A stretch of DNA of 18,472 nucleotides from Bacteroidales bacterium (GTDB lineage: Bacteria > Bacteroidota > Bacteroidia > Bacteroidales > P3), in NCBI GenBank assembly GCA_016296345.1, contig JAEDJL010000043.1, positions 1 through 18,472 of the forward strand, written 5' to 3'. Every line of letters begins with the position of its first letter. Within the stretch, counting starts at the first letter, position 1. Position numbers and translations under genes: made by a program. A model generated the notes under the pieces. The model made no database searches and had not been told where the DNA came from. It worked only from the letters and a program-made list of their open reading frames with translations. Shown in pieces: positions 14,877 to 18,472 of this stretch.

Positions 14877-14961
14877 GACGAAACGCCGTTTTATTGGGAC
14901 GAAACGCCGTTTCGCTCGAATAAAACGGCGTTTTGAAACAACAAAAACGCCGTTTTGTTCG
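14877..14961. repeat. Four palindromic motifs at 21-22-base spacing
   Basis: The near-palindrome AAAACGCCGTTTT (or its complement-like form AAAACGGCGTTTT) is centred at 14886, 14907, 14928 and 14950. Units 2 and 3 can pair over 11 bases (14902-14912 with 14923-14933), and units 3 and 4 over 13 bases (14922-14934 with 14944-14956). The set could therefore act as a terminator for the murA operon, as an operator for the next gene (promoter 75 bases on), or both. A weaker relative with the same 21-base period is at 2192-2254. Confidence 0.7.
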
Positions 14962-15035
14962 TTATGAAGAAAAGGTGCATGAGAAGGTTTTTCGGCAAAA
15001 ATGGAAACTTTTCGACAAAAAAAACGTTTTAATGG

Positions 15036-15065
15036 TTGGTGTTATTTGCAAAATTGCTATATTTG
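15036..15065 (+). promoter_or_regulatory. Promoter of the T9SS cargo gene
   Basis: TTG (15036-15038), exactly 19 bases, then TATATTTG (15058-15065) matches the consensus. The leader to ATG 15122 is about 50 bases and A-rich, as is common for well-expressed Bacteroidota genes. Confidence 0.7.
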
Positions 15066-15121
15066 CAAATTCAATGAGAGAAGTATAAACAAATAATTTC
15101 TTACAAAAAACAATCAAAAAA

Positions 15122-17362
15122 ATGAAGAAAACATTATTGGCGTTGGCATTGTTGATTGGTACAGGTGGAGCTTTTGCACAAGTTGGTATCAAGGCAGATG
15201 CACTTCAAAGAACGCAAAAGAGCGCGCTTGACAAAGCAAATGTCATGAAGCTCGAGAAGAAACAAAAGCAAAACTTTGACGGACGTAAGGACGGAGAGAG
15301 AACACTTTTGTGCGACTTTTCCGATCCTACAACCTACACCTTCGGAGTAGGACCTCGTCATGCAATCACAGGAATGGGCTGGAACCTTCAACCAAACACC
15401 ACAGACAATATGGGAGCTGCAGGAGCACGTTCTTATACTTTCTGGGGATTTGACCAAGATGGTTATTGGATTTTTGACAACGAAAGATATGCAGCTTACT
15501 ACACAATTCCTTCTTCTGCCGACAACGGCTTTGCATACGTAAGTATGTTGGATATTTGGCAGTCAAACATGAACAACTACGACCTTGAAGTAACTCTGAC
15601 TTTGCCTGCAATCGAAACTTATGATATGAACGCAGTTGATATTTACTTCAACCAAGTACTTCAAAGATTTAACTCTGACCGTTACTTTATCGATTGGAGT
15701 AATGACCCTACATTTGCAACATACGACTCTATAGAGTTCAACACAAGAGGTTTGGAATTGAATGCTAATGATGCAGATTGGGGAACAAAGCGTGTTACTC
15801 TTCCTAAGGGAACTTATAATGCGAACTCAGTTGCTGCAAGCCAAGGCCAAATGACTTACATCAGATTTCGTTTGTACTCGCCTGCAAACGCAAGCCAACC
15901 TCATGGTTACACTTGGTTCCTTGATGATATCTACATGGGAGAAGCTCCTGAAAACAGAGTTGATGTTATCAAAGAGATTTATGCAATGAACGCATACCAC
16001 CTAATCCCTGAGGGATTGATGCCTGATACTTTGATAAACGTTGTTTATCTTGAAAACACAGGCGGAAACGACTACACTGACGCTCACGTCGAAAACCAAT
16101 TCAGCAAGATTGAATATGACGAAAACGATGCAGCAACATTCACTTTGGTGTCTGCAAACGTTTCAGAGGCTGACACATTGCAAAACACTCTTACAAGAGT
16201 ATTCGAAACAAACGATGCAGGCGTTATAACTGACACAACAGAGCAACGTTATGTAGAGTTCTTCTCTTACAGCAACCACTTGCCATACAGAGAAGTTGGA
16301 AGCTACATTGCTGCAACTGTGGTAAAATCGGGCGATGAGGTTGTTTCTGCTCTTGATGACACCACTTCATTTGCAGTTGTAGGACCAATGCTTACTGACG
16401 AAACTTGCTACCAATGGGCAAAAGACAGAAACATTTTGGTTGAAAAGAGACAATTCTCTTATGGATTTACTAATGACGGATATTTGACCAACGAAGCTGC
16501 TTTCACATTGGCAGGATACGAAGTTTGTTTGCCTTACAGCATAAACCAAAACAACACGGCTGACAGATGGATTAAGGGTATCGAGGTTGTTCCTGCTGCA
16601 GACTCTTGCCGTGCAGGTGCTGCTATCCAAGGTAAGTTGAGAAAGATTAACCCTGAATTAAGCAGCTATGATGACTATATCATAGATGTAGAAGACGCAT
16701 GGGGCAATCCTGTTGTTACTCCTGTATATGAAGTACAAGCAAGCGACCTTAACAATGGTCTTTGGACAGATGACAGCCGTCTTGAAACTTCTCGTGATTT
16801 CACTACAATCTTTATGGAATTCCCTAACAGCGTAAAACTTGAGCCTAATGAAGTTTACTATGCTTGCTATCGTATGGCAGAAACTGGTAAGTTTGCTGTT
16901 GCAACTGACGATCCCGGCTTGGGAACATTTGGTCCCGGCGATTTATACCTAAGCTCTGTGATGTTGGTATGCCAATCTAACTTCAACGATGTTTACGCTT
17001 GGGGTGGTAGATTCTATCCTGCTGATTATGCAGACGGAAGAACACCTATGATTCGTATGATTGTCGGAACAACTGCATCTTTGCCTGAGGATATAGCTGT
17101 AACATCTTCTTTGAATGTTTACCCTAACCCTGCAAACAACGATGCAACAATCTCTTATTCTTTGAACAAATCAGGAAATGTCGAGATAGTCATCACTGAC
17201 ATTATGGGAAGAACAGTTAAGACTATGAACCAAGGAAACCAAGTTGCCGGTACATCTTACAATGTGAACCTAAGCACTTCTGACTTGTCTAATGGTACTT
17301 ACTTCTACACTTTGACAGTGAATGGAGAAAAGCAAACTAAGAAGTTCGTGGTGAACCGATAG
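15122..17362 (+). CDS. Large secreted protein with type IX secretion C-terminal sorting domain
   Basis: The 746-residue protein has a clear signal peptide (MKKTLLALALLIGTGGAFA, cleaved before Gln20) and a C-terminal type A sorting domain at about 663-746: SLNVYPNPANNDATISYSL, then VEIVITDIMGRTVKTM and GTYFYTLTVNGEKQTKKFVV. It should cross the outer membrane by T9SS, with the domain removed and the protein anchored or released. The middle is not recognised. Residues of about 90-280 look like a beta-sandwich (WNLQPN, SYTFWGFDQDGYWIFDNERYAAYY, YTWFLDDIYMGEAP), as in carbohydrate-binding modules, and the remainder is strand-rich and acidic. No catalytic motif was found. Codons end in T and use GGT, GTT and ACT more than the neighbours do, consistent with strong expression. 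It is monocistronic, with its own promoter and terminator. Confidence 0.85.
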   Translation: MKKTLLALALLIGTGGAFAQVGIKADALQRTQKSALDKANVMKLEKKQKQNFDGRKDGERTLLCDFSDPTTYTFGVGPRHAITGMGWNLQPNTTDNMGAAGARSYTFWGFDQDGYWIFDNERYAAYYTIPSSADNGFAYVSMLDIWQSNMNNYDLEVTLTLPAIETYDMNAVDIYFNQVLQRFNSDRYFIDWSNDPTFATYDSIEFNTRGLELNANDADWGTKRVTLPKGTYNANSVAASQGQMTYIRFRLYSPANASQPHGYTWFLDDIYMGEAPENRVDVIKEIYAMNAYHLIPEGLMPDTLINVVYLENTGGNDYTDAHVENQFSKIEYDENDAATFTLVSANVSEADTLQNTLTRVFETNDAGVITDTTEQRYVEFFSYSNHLPYREVGSYIAATVVKSGDEVVSALDDTTSFAVVGPMLTDETCYQWAKDRNILVEKRQFSYGFTNDGYLTNEAAFTLAGYEVCLPYSINQNNTADRWIKGIEVVPAADSCRAGAAIQGKLRKINPELSSYDDYIIDVEDAWGNPVVTPVYEVQASDLNNGLWTDDSRLETSRDFTTIFMEFPNSVKLEPNEVYYACYRMAETGKFAVATDDPGLGTFGPGDLYLSSVMLVCQSNFNDVYAWGGRFYPADYADGRTPMIRMIVGTTASLPEDIAVTSSLNVYPNPANNDATISYSLNKSGNVEIVITDIMGRTVKTMNQGNQVAGTSYNVNLSTSDLSNGTYFYTLTVNGEKQTKKFVVNR

Positions 17363-17386
17363 TTTGAAATTTTTAGATTTCAGATG

Positions 17387-17424
17387 CGGGGAACTATCCT
17401 TCGGGGTAGTTCCTCGTTTTTTTT
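17387..17424 (+). terminator. Rho-independent terminator with UUCG tetraloop
   Basis: A 13-base stem (17387-17399 with 17404-17416, two G-T pairs) is closed by TTCG at 17400-17403 and followed by eight T (17417-17424). It ends the T9SS cargo transcript 24 bases after the stop. Confidence 0.92.
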
Positions 17425-17435
17425 GTGTTCCGCCG

Positions 17436-17467
17436 TTTGGCAGATAAGATTTTTTCTTGTAACTTTG
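17436..17467 (+). promoter_or_regulatory. Promoter of the M6 metalloprotease gene
   Basis: TTTG (17436-17439), 20 bases, then TAACTTTG (17460-17467) fits the Bacteroidota consensus. It lies just after the preceding terminator and 22 bases before the ATG at 17490. Confidence 0.7.
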
Positions 17468-17489
17468 CCACTTCAATTTTTTGAACGCT

Positions 17490-18472
17490 ATGAACAAAAC
17501 AAAGACTGTTGTTTGCGGATTGCTGTTGTTGCTTTCGCTTGTCGCAAGTGCCAATCCTGCAGATACAACCTTGAAGAGACTTATACAGAGCGACGGCAGA
17601 GCGTTGGAGTTTTACCTTTGCGGAGACGAATGGTTCAACTATGCCGTTACAACAGACGGATATACCATACTGCCAAACCAAAATGCAGACTATTGTTATG
17701 CGTATCAGACTTCGGAAGGCAAGGTTGCGGTGTCAAAATACCTTGCAAGCAATCCTGCAATGCGAACAGTCGAAGAGCAAAATTTCCTTTTGATTGTGAG
17801 CAAAGGACTGAAACCACTATCCGAATATGCCGATTATTCAAAGAAACTTGCCGAACGAAAGTCCTATCCGACCACGGGAACGAACAATCTCTTGGTTATA
17901 TTGGTCGAATTTCCCGACCGAACGTTTACACATACCGCAACAGAGTTTCAAAACCTCTTTTCCCAACAAGGATATTCCGCAGGCGGAGCGAGCGGAAGCG
18001 TGAAGGATTATTTCAGAGACTGCTCTTGCGGTTTGCTTGACCTCAATCCGACGGTGGTAGGTCCTGTGATGATGTCCAACAATATGGCTTATTATGGCGC
18101 TCCGGGGGAGAGCTTTGTTGATGTAAGACCCAAAGAAATGGTTTCGGAGGCTTGCAGCTTGGTTGATGCGGCAGTCGATTTCTCCCAATTTGACATGGAT
18201 AACGACGGAAGGATAGATGCCGTTCATATAATCTTTGCCGGAGGTCCTCAATCGAGAACAGGCGAAGCCAATGCGATATGGCCGCATCGCTGGTTCATAA
18301 CCGAGGAGGACGGTTTGCCGAGAACCTTTGACGGCAAGACGCTTTGCGACTACTCTTGCTCGGGAGAAAAACGCGGAGCGATAATGGACGGAATTGGAAC
18401 AGTATGCCACGAGTTCGGACACGTCTTAGGTTTGCCCGACTTCTACGATACCGATTATGAGGCGACGGGTGG
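17490..18472 (+). CDS. Secreted M6-family (immune inhibitor A-like) metalloprotease, cut by window edge
   Basis: From ATG 17490 an uninterrupted frame of 327 codons runs off the right edge. It starts with a signal peptide (MNKTKTVVCGLLLLLSLVASA) and a propeptide-like region (RALEFYLCGDEWFNYAVTTDGY, typical of M6 proteases), followed by NLLVILVEFPDRTF where the catalytic domain begins. SVKDYFRDCSCGLLDL and the calcium-loop-like DMDNDGRIDAVHIIFAG (from Asp235) are family marks. The zinc site is HEFGHVLGLPDF, with His307, Glu308, His311 and Asp317 in the HExxHxxGxxD pattern. It should be an exported zinc endopeptidase. In Bacteroidales such proteins usually carry a C-terminal T9SS domain, but that part is outside the window. 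A promoter lies directly upstream. Confidence 0.9.
   Translation, partial: MNKTKTVVCGLLLLLSLVASANPADTTLKRLIQSDGRALEFYLCGDEWFNYAVTTDGYTILPNQNADYCYAYQTSEGKVAVSKYLASNPAMRTVEEQNFLLIVSKGLKPLSEYADYSKKLAERKSYPTTGTNNLLVILVEFPDRTFTHTATEFQNLFSQQGYSAGGASGSVKDYFRDCSCGLLDLNPTVVGPVMMSNNMAYYGAPGESFVDVRPKEMVSEACSLVDAAVDFSQFDMDNDGRIDAVHIIFAGGPQSRTGEANAIWPHRWFITEEDGLPRTFDGKTLCDYSCSGEKRGAIMDGIGTVCHEFGHVLGLPDFYDTDYEATG

Noticed and set aside
16433..16443. Another copy of the ACATTTTGGT repeat core inside the T9SS cargo gene
   Set aside because: Only about ten bases match, and they encode part of the protein in frame, so chance is the simplest explanation.
17384..18040. Open frame of 218 codons overlapping the M6 protease
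   Set aside because: It starts inside the terminator hairpin and its translation is Arg/Cys-rich nonsense. The protease frame from 17490 has a signal peptide and zinc motif.

Overview
The window reads as a chromosomal piece of a Bacteroidales (Bacteroidota) genome. The signs are the promoter boxes (TTTG, about 19 bases, TAnnTTTG, usually without a strong Shine-Dalgarno site), the Bacteroidota-restricted families DUF4837 and DUF4290, a BspA-type leucine-rich-repeat fragment, and a protein with a type IX secretion (T9SS) C-terminal sorting domain. Species cannot be fixed from sequence alone.

Layout. 1-27 (minus): first nine codons of a gene running off the left edge, possibly prfA, with a textbook promoter at 51-81. 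114-521 (minus): small membrane-anchored hypothetical protein. 522-1155: 634 bases with no convincing gene but rich in structure: a 12-base operator-like motif present four times (602-676) and a nested inverted repeat of 136 bases (828-963). 1156-2181: DUF4837 lipoprotein. 2370-6955: five-gene operon for methylmalonyl-CoA epimerase and a sodium-pumping, biotin-dependent methylmalonyl-CoA decarboxylase (mce, alpha, gamma-like OadG, biotin carrier, beta), closed by a strong terminator. Together these turn (R)-methylmalonyl-CoA into propionyl-CoA and export Na+, the energy-conserving end of the succinate-to-propionate route.

7139-7675 is a BspA-like gene broken by one in-frame TAA, followed by a terminator. 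7792-9310 is the most unusual part: three 33-base tandem repeats run into the promoter of an AAA+ ATPase with a DUF4143/PD-(D/E)XK-like C-terminus, and a perfect 23-base copy of the last repeat lies just after the gene, so the gene is bracketed by direct repeats.

9424-14843 is a tightly packed operon: UvrD/PcrA-type helicase, DUF4290 protein, MurA (active-site Cys replaced by Asp, which predicts fosfomycin insensitivity) and an arginase-superfamily protein that has lost about half of its metal ligands. The first three genes are joined by ATGA overlaps. 14844-15121 carries four palindromic motifs spaced 21-22 bases; related motifs with the same 21-base spacing precede the mce operon.

15122-17362 encodes a large secreted T9SS cargo protein of unknown function, ended by a UUCG-loop terminator. 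17490 to the right edge is the start of a secreted M6-family metalloprotease, cut off just after its HExxH motif. No rRNA, tRNA, CRISPR array, transposase or integrase was seen.
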